From: Brachionus koreanus
Taxonomy: Eukaryota; Rotifera; Eurotatoria; Ploima; Brachionidae
DNA: 64,000 nt
Assembly (NCBI GenBank): GCA_016987375.1
Contig: PJRA01000509.1
Span: forward strand, 1,026,821 to 1,090,820
Reading direction: 5' to 3'
In this document: positions 12,501 to 22,600 of the stretch, one piece after another
Numbering within the stretch: position 1 is the first letter of the stretch
Layout of the letters: the number at the start of each line of letters is the position of its first letter
The notes under the pieces: model-generated
The model's database searches: none
Seen by the model: only the letters and a program-made list of their open reading frames with translations
What the model was told of the DNA's origin: nothing
Program-made: the position numbers and the translations under genes

Positions 12501-13660
12501 TGTTTTTTAATAGTAAGTCCAAATTATTTACTAAGTAGCAGTTTTTAGACTGAAGAAAAACTTCAAATAAACGTAATAAATAAGTCAATTTTTTTTTGTT
12601 CCCCATATTTAGATCAATTCCTTTCTTAATAAAAAAAAATATCATAAATTTTACAAAAAATTTTTTTCTTACATAAAAACAGGTCCAAACAATAGTTGAA
12701 TGTTCTTTTTTGGTAAATTCTGCCATGCTTTGAACAGTCTTAGCAATGCATCTGTAAACAAGTTCATTTTTGTCTTCATTGTCGAAAAAAGCAAGCTTTT
12801 GTAGCAAAATTTGGAACGAAGACTCGGTGCATGTGTTAAATTGGTGTTTTATGCCCTTGAACATTTCAAAAATCAAGCGTCCTATACCGCTTATCTCATT
12901 AGGATGCTCAACCAAACGTTTGGTCAAGAGGAAATTAAAAAGCTCATTTTGATCCTGTTCTTTTCTCATTAAGAATGCAAAGCTTTCTGCAGCAAAATTT
13001 CTAATGTAAAACTTGCGCGTTTCTTCGAATAATGGCGAGTAAAGATCGTATACTGAATTTAGATCTTTGAGCATGTAACGCCACAAAAATTTGAACAGAT
13101 ACGATAATGCTTGAAAAGCCCATTCCAAAATTTCCGTATTTTGAGTTTCCAATATTTTTGTTATGCAATTAAATATATCCGGAAAGTATGGATAATAATC
13201 ACTTTGTAGATCTCTAGCCAATTGAGCTGTAAGGCTATTAGAATAAAATTTAATAAAAAAAAAAAACTTGTTTATAATTTTTAATTAATACTCTAAAATT
13301 GGTTGAAGTGATAGTTCATTAGCTTTCAAAATAAACTCTTTTAATGTTTCAATTAGATAATCTTTATGGTAAATAAGCAAGGCCAAAGTTTGACATTTTG
13401 ACTTAACTTTGTTGGTGAATTCGTCTAAGAATAAAATTAATGAACACTTTGGTAACTAATTATTTTAATAAATGTTACAAAAAATTCCTGTGTAGTTAAG
13501 ATCAACCCATTTTTCCAAAGATTGATAAAAATAAGTCTCAGTTTCTTCAGGTTTTTGTTGATAGCGATTAATTTTTTTGGTCACATCAACACTTATGTTT
13601 GCCAATCGCTCATTAAGTGTCTGAAATCTAAATGAATTTTCATTTTTGTGATGTCTTGAC
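583..13660 (-). CDS. UTP20: UTP20 (DRIM) small-subunit processome HEAT-repeat protein, partial at both ends
   Basis: UTP20 is a nucleolar scaffold of the small-subunit processome needed for 18S rRNA maturation. Exons 5' to 3' are 13660-13479 (open into the gap), 13424-13292, 13234-12673, 12624-12280, 10776-9455, 7853-7780, 5888-5831, 5775-5685, 5628-4873 and 3282-583. All junctions are GT..AG and all phases join cleanly, giving about 2074 codons against about 2785 in human. Diagnostic matches include ENSFRFQTLNERL near the N-terminus, IRNFAAESFAFLMRK, ILMRILYGKF and DPEKDFFENIKHIQMHRRAR in the last exon. The exons at 7780-7853 (74 bp) and 5831-5888 (58 bp) are inferred from splice sites and phase only. 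The start codon lies in or beyond the gap, and the C-terminal quarter lies before base 1. The 5889-7779 intron holds another gene on the opposite strand. Family identity is strong; the small exons are moderately sure. Confidence 0.93.
6074..7774 (+). CDS. Ankyrin-repeat protein with C-terminal SOCS box (ASB-like)
   Basis: An intronless 566-residue reading frame. About ten ankyrin repeats span roughly residues 90-415, with typical units such as GDTPLHIAVANCSNDVVRML. The last 39 residues look like a SOCS box: SLADLCRLRI fits the elongin-BC box and VPDSLKNFLKFL fits the usual end of the domain. By analogy with ASB proteins it would be the substrate receptor of an elongin-BC/cullin-5 ubiquitin ligase in the cytoplasm. 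That role is inferred and the substrate is unknown. I chose the ATG at 6074; the frame is open upstream to 6053 but without an ATG. The gene lies wholly inside a UTP20 intron on the other strand. Its stop is 5 bp from a UTP20 exon, so its 3' UTR must run antisense across that exon; the first AATAAA is near 7910. Confidence 0.85.
   Translation: MKRKNFDKHPTWSPRPYQSRNTHRLEKSYLSQVRDALRFSIENELVSQVREILLTNKFIAYPQPLPRFKSLKKFKAIKEIDWALLYLDHESKDNCLHYAARLGKTCLIDTILDSVKFDVNVRNPKDDQNTALCIACDVGWLDTAKVLISRGSDVNYENSKSKTPLILATELIYPYDSQLVKLLISNGALVNHQTRSSNTALLSASKFGNYELIELLIRANSNVNYKFSDGATALMRACYYNYPNIVELLLESNANVEAKNLRKESALYIASFRGYFDIVESLVLKHKADVNSEDIDGDTPLSVSCYEDKPKVVEFLLSNGGLVNNKGIRGDTPLHIAVANCSNDVVRMLLEYGGDPDGVNNDQETPLHIAIRHGHKDILETLLRKCRNLDQASIFGGRTAFKCLMENLSIEKLKMAIDLIRAGCDVNKGFTGVLEDRGYDIYVDSPFEYIFKLSKNKFRFAYQVNLFGNLDSKNELGLSQIGIRLMARLVNLLIKSGYRINKSDYLLYSNSWLKEHLDLCDVKFSRMLSLADLCRLRIRGLVIKPLEKNVDCFDVPDSLKNFLKFL
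11849..12043. mobile_element. Foldback/MITE-like element in UTP20 intron
   Basis: Two 37-base arms, 11849-11885 and 12007-12043, are inverted copies of each other with three mismatches. The arm reads AGTGACGGCCACTGGAACGC onward and is much richer in G+C than its surroundings. The 121-bp spacer is plain A+T-rich sequence with no reading frame. This fits a non-autonomous foldback or MITE. No clear target-site duplication was found. Confidence 0.7.
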
Positions 13661-14578
13661 NNNNNNNNNNNNNNNNNNNNNNNNNNNNNNNNNNNNNNNN
13701 NNNNNNNNNNNNNNNNNNNNNNNNNNNNNNNNNNNNNNNNNNNNNNNNNNNNNNNNNNNNNNNNNNNNNNNNNNNNNNNNNNNNNNNNNNNNNNNNNNNN
13801 NNNNNNNNNNNNNNNNNNNNNNNNNNNNNNNNNNNNNNNNNNNNNNNNNNNNNNNNNNNNNNNNNNNNNNNNNNNNNNNNNNNNNNNNNNNNNNNNNNNN
13901 NNNNNNNNNNNNNNNNNNNNNNNNNNNNNNNNNNNNNNNNNNNNNNNNNNNNNNNNNNNNNNNNNNNNNNNNNNNNNNNNNNNNNNNNNNNNNNNNNNNN
14001 NNNNNNNNNNNNNNNNNNNNNNNNNNNNNNNNNNNNNNNNNNNNNNNNNNNNNNNNNNNNNNNNNNNNNNNNNNNNNNNNNNNNNNNNNNNNNNNNNNNN
14101 NNNNNNNNNNNNNNNNNNNNNNNNNNNNNNNNNNNNNNNNNNNNNNNNNNNNNNNNNNNNNNNNNNNNNNNNNNNNNNNNNNNNNNNNNNNNNNNNNNNN
14201 NNNNNNNNNNNNNNNNNNNNNNNNNNNNNNNNNNNNNNNNNNNNNNNNNNNNNNNNNNNNNNNNNNNNNNNNNNNNNNNNNNNNNNNNNNNNNNNNNNNN
14301 NNNNNNNNNNNNNNNNNNNNNNNNNNNNNNNNNNNNNNNNNNNNNNNNNNNNNNNNNNNNNNNNNNNNNNNNNNNNNNNNNNNNNNNNNNNNNNNNNNNN
14401 NNNNNNNNNNNNNNNNNNNNNNNNNNNNNNNNNNNNNNNNNNNNNNNNNNNNNNNNNNNNNNNNNNNNNNNNNNNNNNNNNNNNNNNNNNNNNNNNNNNN
14501 NNNNNNNNNNNNNNNNNNNNNNNNNNNNNNNNNNNNNNNNNNNNNNNNNNNNNNNNNNNNNNNNNNNNNNNNNNNNNN
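13661..14578. other. Assembly gap, 918 N
   Basis: A run of N. It removes the UTP20 start and promoter. Frames reading into it are artefacts apart from the UTP20 exon on the left. At its right edge (14579-14666) a short plus-strand frame continues out of the gap for 29 codons and ends at TAG. I do not recognise it; the gap may contain a repeat. Confidence 0.99.
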
Positions 14579-16007
14579 TAACCTCTGTTTCAGATCGGAG
14601 CTGTTGCTCAAAAAGGTACTTGAAAAGGAGATGAGCTCCTCCCCATTATCAACTAGGATAGAATAGGGTCAAAAAAAAAAAATTTGTAATATTTGCAGTT
14701 TTCCAATCTTTCGGAATGTATACTTTGTTTAGGGATTGTAAAAAAAATATTATATCGTCAATTTTGTGGTCAATTTTTTAAAAATAGATCATGAATTTGG
14801 TCAAATCCTGATGCTTCTTCATTCCTCGGATTTTTGTTCTATAAGCAAAATGTTCTATAAGAGTAGACTTTTTTTATGGAATATTTTAAATTTAATTCAA
14901 TTATTTTGATATCTTTAACTAAGTGTTAGGACCGAATGGTGCTGATTTATATTCTCCAAAAAAATCTACTTATTCTTAATCTGTTTTTTACTCTCTCTAT
15001 TTGCAATCAAAATCGGAATAATTGCTGAGCTTTCCCTCTGAATTTATTAATTATTTTTCCAAAAGAATCTGCTGGAAAGTGAATTTTTTTTATCTATTTA
15101 ATAAATTCGAACCAATTTTGATTAAAAAAATTTTTTGAACTTATTTTTAAATCTTTGTTTAATCATTTGACAACGAGTTTTCTAGAAAATTCCCCTAATT
15201 TTCATACCTTTTCTAATTAGATTTTCAATTTAAGGTGAAAGACTTGTTTTGAAGATTTTTTGTGACTAAAATGGTGTACTTCTTTACATTGTTTTTTGGG
15301 ATATTTTGCTGTTTAGATCATCAATTGAACGTTGTTTTTTATTTTATTATTATATTATAGTTTTTAATTTAATTGAAGAAACAGGAAATAGAATTGCATA
15401 GATTGCCTTTTAAAAATAACTAAAGATGGATCAAATTCTAGTTAATTAGAATTAAGTAACAGTTTTGATGATTATAGAGACAGAATATAAAAAATCGATC
15501 ATTTTTTTAATTCCTTGTTGGGAAGATGAAAAAAATTTCAATGTGTTACTTTTAACCATTTTTTTAGTGAAAATAGATAGTGAAGATTTTTCTGGAAAGT
15601 TAGGGTTAGAACATATTTTTTTTTTAATTTTTTGAACTAGTTGAGTGTTGTTTAACCGTTTTCGTTATTTTCTTTTTAAATTAATCCTTTCCTTTTTGGA
15701 CACTTTTCTTCGAATTCATCGTTTCTAACAGCAAAAGATTTTCCTCTTCAATTATTGAATCTGTCAAGCATTTCAGTGAATCATTTTTCTGAGATTCTGA
15801 TTGAGAAGGTCTTTTAATTTGATTTTTTGTATGAATCAGTGTTAAAAAAGTTATTAAAATTCAAAACAGTAATGTTCATTCAAAATACAACGAAAAAAAA
15901 AATCACTGAAAACTTAACAATTGTTTAGATTTTAATTTCTTTGTAATTATTCTAAATCACATGAATATTTTAAATCAAAAATAAATTTATTTGTTTATTC
16001 ATTTAAA
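14579..16007. other. Non-coding stretch upstream of TDP1
   Basis: A+T-rich sequence with no supported gene. Only the short frame leaving the gap (14579-14666) stands out, by its higher G+C. The TDP1 promoter should lie in the right-hand part, but no distinctive element was recognised. Confidence 0.6.
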
Positions 16008-17731
16008 ATGTCTAAGCGGAAAAATGAAAGCCCTGAGCTTGTTGTATTAGATGATGATTCCAGTTCAAATTCTGACTCCAATTTTACAATTGATGAAAAA
16101 CCTGCATGCAAATATGGAACTAACTGCTATCGAAAAAATCCCGATCATTTCGACGAATTCTCCCATCCAGAAAAATCTACTAATAGTAGCAATCCAAAAA
16201 AAAAGAAAAGTAACCCTAATCCGAAAGAGAATTTGATTTTTTTAACCAAAATACATCACGTCAAACATGCATCCCAAATAAACTCTACATATTCAATGAG
16301 TCTCAAAGATATTTTGCTCGTGGATAAATCAGAATTTGTTGCTTCAGCTCAATTTAACTATATGCATGATCTCGAATGGCTACTTGAGCAATACCCGATT
16401 GAAAATAGAGACAAACCATTGACAATCATTCATGGAAACTCGAAGCGAACCGAGCTTGATCATTTGGCTGAGGTCCATTCAAATGTTACTTTAATAAAAG
16501 CAAAAATCGAATCTCCTTACGGCACTCATCATACTAAAATGATGTTTTTATTATACAAAAATGGCTTGAAAATAGTTATTCATACATCAAATTTGATTGA
16601 AGCAGACTGGAGTCAAAAGACTCAAGGGTATAAAATTAAAAAAAAATTAAAAAAAAAGCTATTTCTTTAATTATAATTTTTAGTATGTGGATTAGTCAAT
16701 TATTTCCCAAAATTTCATCAGAAAGCAAAAAGCCTTATATAGCCTATGATTCAAAAACAAAATTCAAGAGCTATTTATTGACTTATCTTGAACATTACAG
16801 AGAAGATAAATTTACTTATTGGATGGATGTAATCAAATCTCATGACATGACCAGTGCAAAGTAAAAAAAATTAAAATAAATTTTACATTGAAAATTTATT
16901 TCTAATTTTTAAGTGTTTTTTTGATTGGATCGTGTCCTGGTCGCTTTCCAAGTAGCAAAAAAATATTTGGCCATGTTCGACTTCGAAAAGTATTGGCAGA
17001 TTATCTTAAAAATTCATCGCCAGTCGAGCAGCCAGATCGATTGATTTGTCAATTTTCAAGTATTGGTTCACTTGGACCGACAGAAGACAAATGGCTATGC
17101 AAAGAGTTTAGTCAATCTCTATCGTCTTGTACTAATCCATTGAGTTTCCAAATTACAAAACCTATCCTGATTTATCCCAGTGTTGAAGATGTTTTCAAAA
17201 GTTTTGAAGGACCATTGGCTGGCGGTTCTTTGCCATATTCAAAATCAGTTGCAACCAAACAACCATATTTAAATGATTTTTTCTAGTAAGTTGTGATTGA
17301 AGTTTTAGATGGATAAATTATTTTATTTTTAAATTAGTAAGTGGAAGGCTGATACAACAGGACGAACTAGAGCAAGTCCCCACATTAAAACCTTTGCTAG
17401 ATATTCTAATGACTACAAGAAATTGTATTGGTTTTTATTGACAAGCGCGAATTTGTCCAAGGCTGCATGGGGATCATTTGAAAAAAATGAAACTCAGTAT
17501 CACATATTGTCTTATGAAATTGGTGTTCTCTTTATTCCTTCCATTATGAATGTATTTTTTGAAATTCAAACTTATTTATTTTTCATTTAGCATCTCTTTT
17601 TTTAGGAACAAAAATATTTTTTCGAATTGAATGAATCTGAACCAGACTTTTTAGTACCGTATGATCTGCCGCCTACTAAATATGCTGACAAAGACAAGCC
17701 ATGGCTAGTTGATTATTTATTAAACATCTAA
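16008..17731 (+). CDS. TDP1: Tyrosyl-DNA phosphodiesterase 1 with N-terminal PBZ zinc finger
   Basis: TDP1 removes stalled topoisomerase I and other adducts from DNA 3' ends in the nucleus. Exons are 16008-16627, 16684-16860, 16914-17285, 17338-17551 and 17606-17731; introns are 52-56 bp, all GT..AG, and phases agree, giving 502 residues. Both catalytic HKN motifs are intact: H175, K177 and N195 in [12 protein letters not shown] and IHTSN, then H405, K407 and N428 in PHIKTF and [11 protein letters not shown]. Their spacing equals that of human TDP1 as I recall it. Residues 34-54 (CKYGTNC, then H47 and HP53-54) match the PBZ poly(ADP-ribose)-binding finger of APLF and CHFR, replacing the disordered N-terminus of human TDP1. 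A lysine-rich stretch near 64-68 may be a nuclear signal. The finger would tether the enzyme to PARP-marked breaks; that is inference. Confidence 0.95.
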
Positions 17732-17900
17732 TTTTTATCTAATTTAACATCAACTCTATATTTGTACTAAAAATAAAATAATTTTTTTACTTTTTTTTAA
17801 TTTTTTTTTAACAAAGAGTAGCATCTTTGAAAGAGTTTAAGTCAAGTGTTTTTTTGCTTATTTTTTCCTAGTTTTGAACAATGAACTATCGGTTTTTACA

Positions 17901-18320
17901 ATGAATGGAGAAAAAATTTTTGTTGAAACAATTAAATTTTATGAAAATCAAAAACAAGAATATGTGTATAAAATGTAGTAATTTTATTTTAAAAAAAAGT
18001 GTGATTGAATAAAAAATTTTTCTAGTCCAATTAAGTCAGATAGAATATTGAATTTGGATCAATATGACAATCTGCCTAGAACAATGGCTTATTTAGATAA
18101 ATCATATTTTAGTAATACATGGAAATCAACAAACGATAACTGTTATCCTGAACAAATCAAATACATTACAACAGTAAATAGTTTTAAAGAAATACTAATT
18201 TATTCTATTGATATTGATATAAAACCGGTAGTTTTATTAAAATTTAAACAATCAATCAATTCAAAAACAGATACGATACTTACAACTCCAACAAAAAGGA
18301 AATCTCTTAATCAATCATAG
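17901..18320 (+). CDS. Small unrecognised two-exon gene
   Basis: Exon 17901-17974 joins exon 18026-18320 across a 51-bp GT..TAG intron in matching phase, giving about 122 residues. The protein begins MNGEKIFVETIKFYENQKQE and ends in a basic tail (TPTKRKSLNQS). The frame stays open upstream of the chosen ATG to a TTTTTCCTAG acceptor just before TTTTGAACAATG, so another 5' exon is possible; a candidate stretch near 17817-17847 would join in phase. It is not recognised and shows no signal peptide, membrane span or motif. It begins 170 bp after the TDP1 stop, on the same strand. It could be a real small gene or a remnant. Confidence 0.4.
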
Positions 18321-19644
18321 GGTCATAGCATTATATTTTATTTAATTCTAATATTAAATTATCCTGAAAAATTATATTGAAATTTATATTTTAAATTGTA
18401 TTTTATTATTTTGTGTTTCATTTATCTTATTGTTTATTTTTGTCCTTTTTATGTATCATTCATACCAGTTATGTCTTAGTACACGAATCTTACTGTAGCT
18501 TATTATTAATATTTAATAAGCCGTTAGCCAAAAATAATAGGTTTACAACGAAAAAAATATTTCTTGATTTAGGAGAAAAAATTTTCTGCAAAAAAATTTA
18601 ATTCAACAGGACAGTTTTTTGTAAGATTAAATCATTTTTTTTCTCCAAGAATTTTTATTTTTCAATATTTTATGGAAAAATTTTTACCAAAAGTTTTGAT
18701 CTAATTTGGATGATAATGCTAAAACTCTTTTATTTAAATTAGTTAGCTGCAATCAATGATTTTACTTTCCAATATCAAGACATTATGAATCAAAAACGAT
18801 TTTTTTAAACAGATCAAAAAATGGTTGTACAAAATATATCAGCTGAAATAAACATTTTTTACCCTTATTTTTTCAAAAAATCTACTTTTTAGTTTAAATG
18901 ATTTCCTTTTTACATAGTTGCATTTGAATTTAGGTGATGTTTGCTTTGGATAGAAAAAGCACAAAAAATATTTTCCCATCTTTTATTAAAATTTCTCACA
19001 TAAGAATATGTTTTAAGAATAACTGAGATCCCCAATATTAAAGTATTAAAGTTAATTTGAGAAAATTGTCGTAATTTTACAATATTTTATTTATAATTAT
19101 AGATTTTTTTAATTAAAAAATAAAATTTAGCAATAATTTAATTCATAAAATTTGATCATAAACCAAACAAGCTTGTGAGAAGTTGATGAACTCATCTTCA
19201 AGTCAAAGAGTGAAGATCCATTTCATTTTAAAATCGCATTCTACTTGATGCATGAGCTAAAAGTTTTTACATAAAGTTTCTTTGTCTTATTGAAATTCTA
19301 AAATTTTAAATTAATATTGTCACAAAAACTAAAAATTTGACTTCCAGCAAAATATAAAACTAAAGAACCAAACCAAATTAAACTTACTTTAAACCAAATT
19401 TATTTTAAATTAGATTTTAATTTTAATAATTTTAATAGTAAGCTTTAGATTTTTTATCTTAAATGAAAAACATTCATTTAAGGTGATTAAAGGTTGATCA
19501 AAGAATTAAAATTTAATGAGAAATTTTTATAAAAAAAATACACTGAAACTTTTTGATTTTTATCAATTAATTCTATTTTTTAATTTTTTTAATTTATAAT
19601 CAATTATTAAATATTTCGTAAACATTTAAGTTTTAATCTTTAAG
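18321..19644. other. Non-coding stretch before WDR81
   Basis: A+T-rich sequence without a supported gene. The short frame at 18413-18601 has no homology I know and no usable start. One or more 5' exons of WDR81 should lie here or further upstream but were not identified. Confidence 0.5.
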
Positions 19645-22600
19645 GATTTGAAAACAGCAGCCACAGCCTTAATATACAGTCTTTACGGGCCATCTTTTTT
19701 GAATAATGAGAAGCTAGAAATTAGCTCTCATCTAGTCGATCTTAAAAATTATCACATTCAAGATGATGAAATTAAGCTTGAATATTCTATCAAAAATTTG
19801 TACAATCTTCACGATATTTTATTGTACAGTCCAAAAACTCTAGATTCACATGAAAAAACTCTGTTCATTCTTTACCAATTAATCAAGTTCACTAAAAAAA
19901 TCAATGGCCTGAACTTAAATATAAGTGAATTAAAACTAAGCGATATATTCATTGACCAGAACTATTGGTTACGTTTGAAACTTCCAATTGATTCTATTCT
20001 AAACTTGTACAAAACTGAAGCTAAACAGCAAATAATCAGTCTTGTTGAGGATTCTTTTTCTATTACCAATCAATTGGAGGACGTATACGATTCATATAAG
20101 CACTTAAGTCATCAAGATTTGGCCAATATTACAAAAAATTGGTGTTTTAACAAAGTAGACAACTTTAACTATCTTTTGATGCTAAATTGTATTGCTGGAA
20201 AAAAGTTTAATTGTCCATATAATCATCCAATATTTCCTTGGGTCACTGACTTTACTTCAAAAACAGGAAATTTTCGAGATTTAACTCAGTCAAAATTTCG
20301 TCTAAATAAAGGTGACGCTCACTTGGATTTGACTTATCAAGCAAGCTCTCCAACAGGAGCATATCATTTGACTGAGTTTTTGTCTGAAATAACTTTTTTT
20401 GTGTACAAATCGAGGATTACAGATAGAGATACTTTATGTAAGCATGTGAGACGAACTTGGGTTCCCAATGAATACCCGGCATCGGTCAACCGGTTGTATA
20501 TGTGGACACCTGAGGAGTGCATACCTGAATTCTATTATGATATTAACATTTTCAAGTCAATTCATGAAGATATGTCAGATCTAAAGCTGCCTGAATGGGC
20601 TAGTTCGCCTGAAGAGTTCATCAAAGCTCATCGAAAGCTGCTTGAGTCAGAACATGTTTCAAAAAATCTACATCATTGGATAGACTTGGTTTTTGGCTTT
20701 AAATTGAGTGGAGATGCGGCCATTGAGGCTAAAAATGTTTGCTTACCATTAATTGATGCTAATCAAGCTATGAAAACTCATGGAATCGTCCAATTATTTA
20801 ATGTGCCGCATCCGGTTAGATCCATTAGCAGGACATACCATTCAGAACAGTCACCTTTTGTTAAAAACAAATATCGGTGTAATAAAGTCAAATCGCTCAG
20901 TTCTGAGTCAGATATAAGGAAAAAGTATAAAATTAGATAATTTTTTTCTATTTTGAAATTTTTAACAATCTAATTGAAGAACCATTGTGAAAAATGAAGA
21001 ACTAAATAATTCAACTATTTATTTACCTGAAGATTTTAATCCATTGGAAAGACTGGAACAAATAGAGTCAATGTTAAAATTTGTGAATAAAGTGTATCAT
21101 TGTTTGCCTCAAAACGAAGAGAAAAATGAAAACAAAAATGAGCTAAATTTTGAACAGCTTGTTAAAAATGACCTAAAATGCTTGGCATGTATTTTGTGCG
21201 AAATAATATTGTTTAATAAACTCAAGTGTTTACCACAACTAAACTCGCTTAAAACACGCTATGAGTTCATTTGCAAAACAATAAATCAGGAGCCTCATTT
21301 AATAACAGGGTATGTTTCAAATTAAAAAATTCAAATTGATTTTTCTTCTAAAAAATTTTAAAACTCAATTTATGAGAAAAAAGAGAAAACAATCCTAAAT
21401 ATTTGGTGTTATAGAGTAATCATGAGTTTAGGTGTTTATTTTTGGTGCTGTACCAAATGCAAAATTAAAAAAAAATTTTATTATCTTGTACTTTGTTTTA
21501 AATTCATAATGTATTAAATCAAAAATTTTAGAATTTAAAGCGGACCTAAACTTACGTTTACGCTATAATACCATGTGTTAATATTTAAGAATATTATTGC
21601 ATGTGCGAGATCTACTTTGGTGCATGGCACAAAAGTATTTCTTTGTGTCTTATCGAACAAGAAAGTATTGTATAGTATTCACTTTTCTATTTCCTCCCTA
21701 TTTTTGTCAGTATCCAATTTTTGAAATATTTTATCTAGGCATAATGATTGTGATAGGGGCACAGTGTAAGGCTTTCCAAGAACTAAGTATAACCATGCTC
21801 TGCATCATATGTTAAAGCATAAATATTGTCTGTGAAAAATTTTTTATTATATTTTCTTTACGTCTGCAGTAATTCAAATAAATACTCATTTAATATAAAA
21901 AAATGATTCAAATTCAAATTTTATTATAAAGGTTAAAGTTAGACCAAAAATAAAATATTAAAATATCATTTTAATTTTTTATAAAAATTTAACTAGATTA
22001 ATAAATCTTTAAAAAAATATATAAACTTAATTCTTTGTCTTTGACAGATGAATTTTAAGAATCTTCAAAGTAATGCTTTTCTAACACAAGCAGTTAATCA
22101 AACTTTTTGATTTGAAAAAAATTAATAAGAAAATTTTTAGTCTTTTTGATTGTGCAATTTTTCCCATTTCCCTTTATGTATATTCTTTTTACAATTAGCT
22201 GGAGTATATGTTCTATGCAATGGATAGGAAGACAAATTATCGACCAATTTCTTGTTTCAAAAGCCTAGTTGCTTTAACTACTATTGTGATATGTAACATT
22301 TTTAAAAACTTATTACTTAATTCCATACCCATTCAAAATCTAAAACACAATTTCTTTAACGTCTCCAGCACAGTGTTTTTCAATCATGCATTTAAAATCC
22401 AATGCAAGTGATTTGAATGCAAAGTTTTCTAGATAATGTCCTTTAGCAGAAAGATAAGTATAATTCTGACATGATATCCAACTATTATTAGTTAAATTTA
22501 AAAAACTAATATGTTTAAGAGTTTTTTTTTAATTAAGAGTATCGTTAAAAAAGTTTAAGAAGTTTTAAGAGAATATTAATTCAACTTAATTTATTAGATA

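Noticed and set aside
13632..14666. Long open frames across the N gap on both strands
   Set aside because: They are made of undetermined residues. Only the minus-strand UTP20 exon at the left edge and a short unknown frame at the right edge have real sequence.
18413..18601. 62-codon hydrophobic frame
   Set aside because: No ATG, low complexity, and no splice or homology support; expected by chance in A+T-rich DNA.
21597..22411. Two plus-strand frames in a WDR81 intron (21597-21815 and 22208-22411)
   Set aside because: Cysteine- and isoleucine-rich chance frames in an intron of the same strand, with no recognisable domain. At most they are transposon debris.
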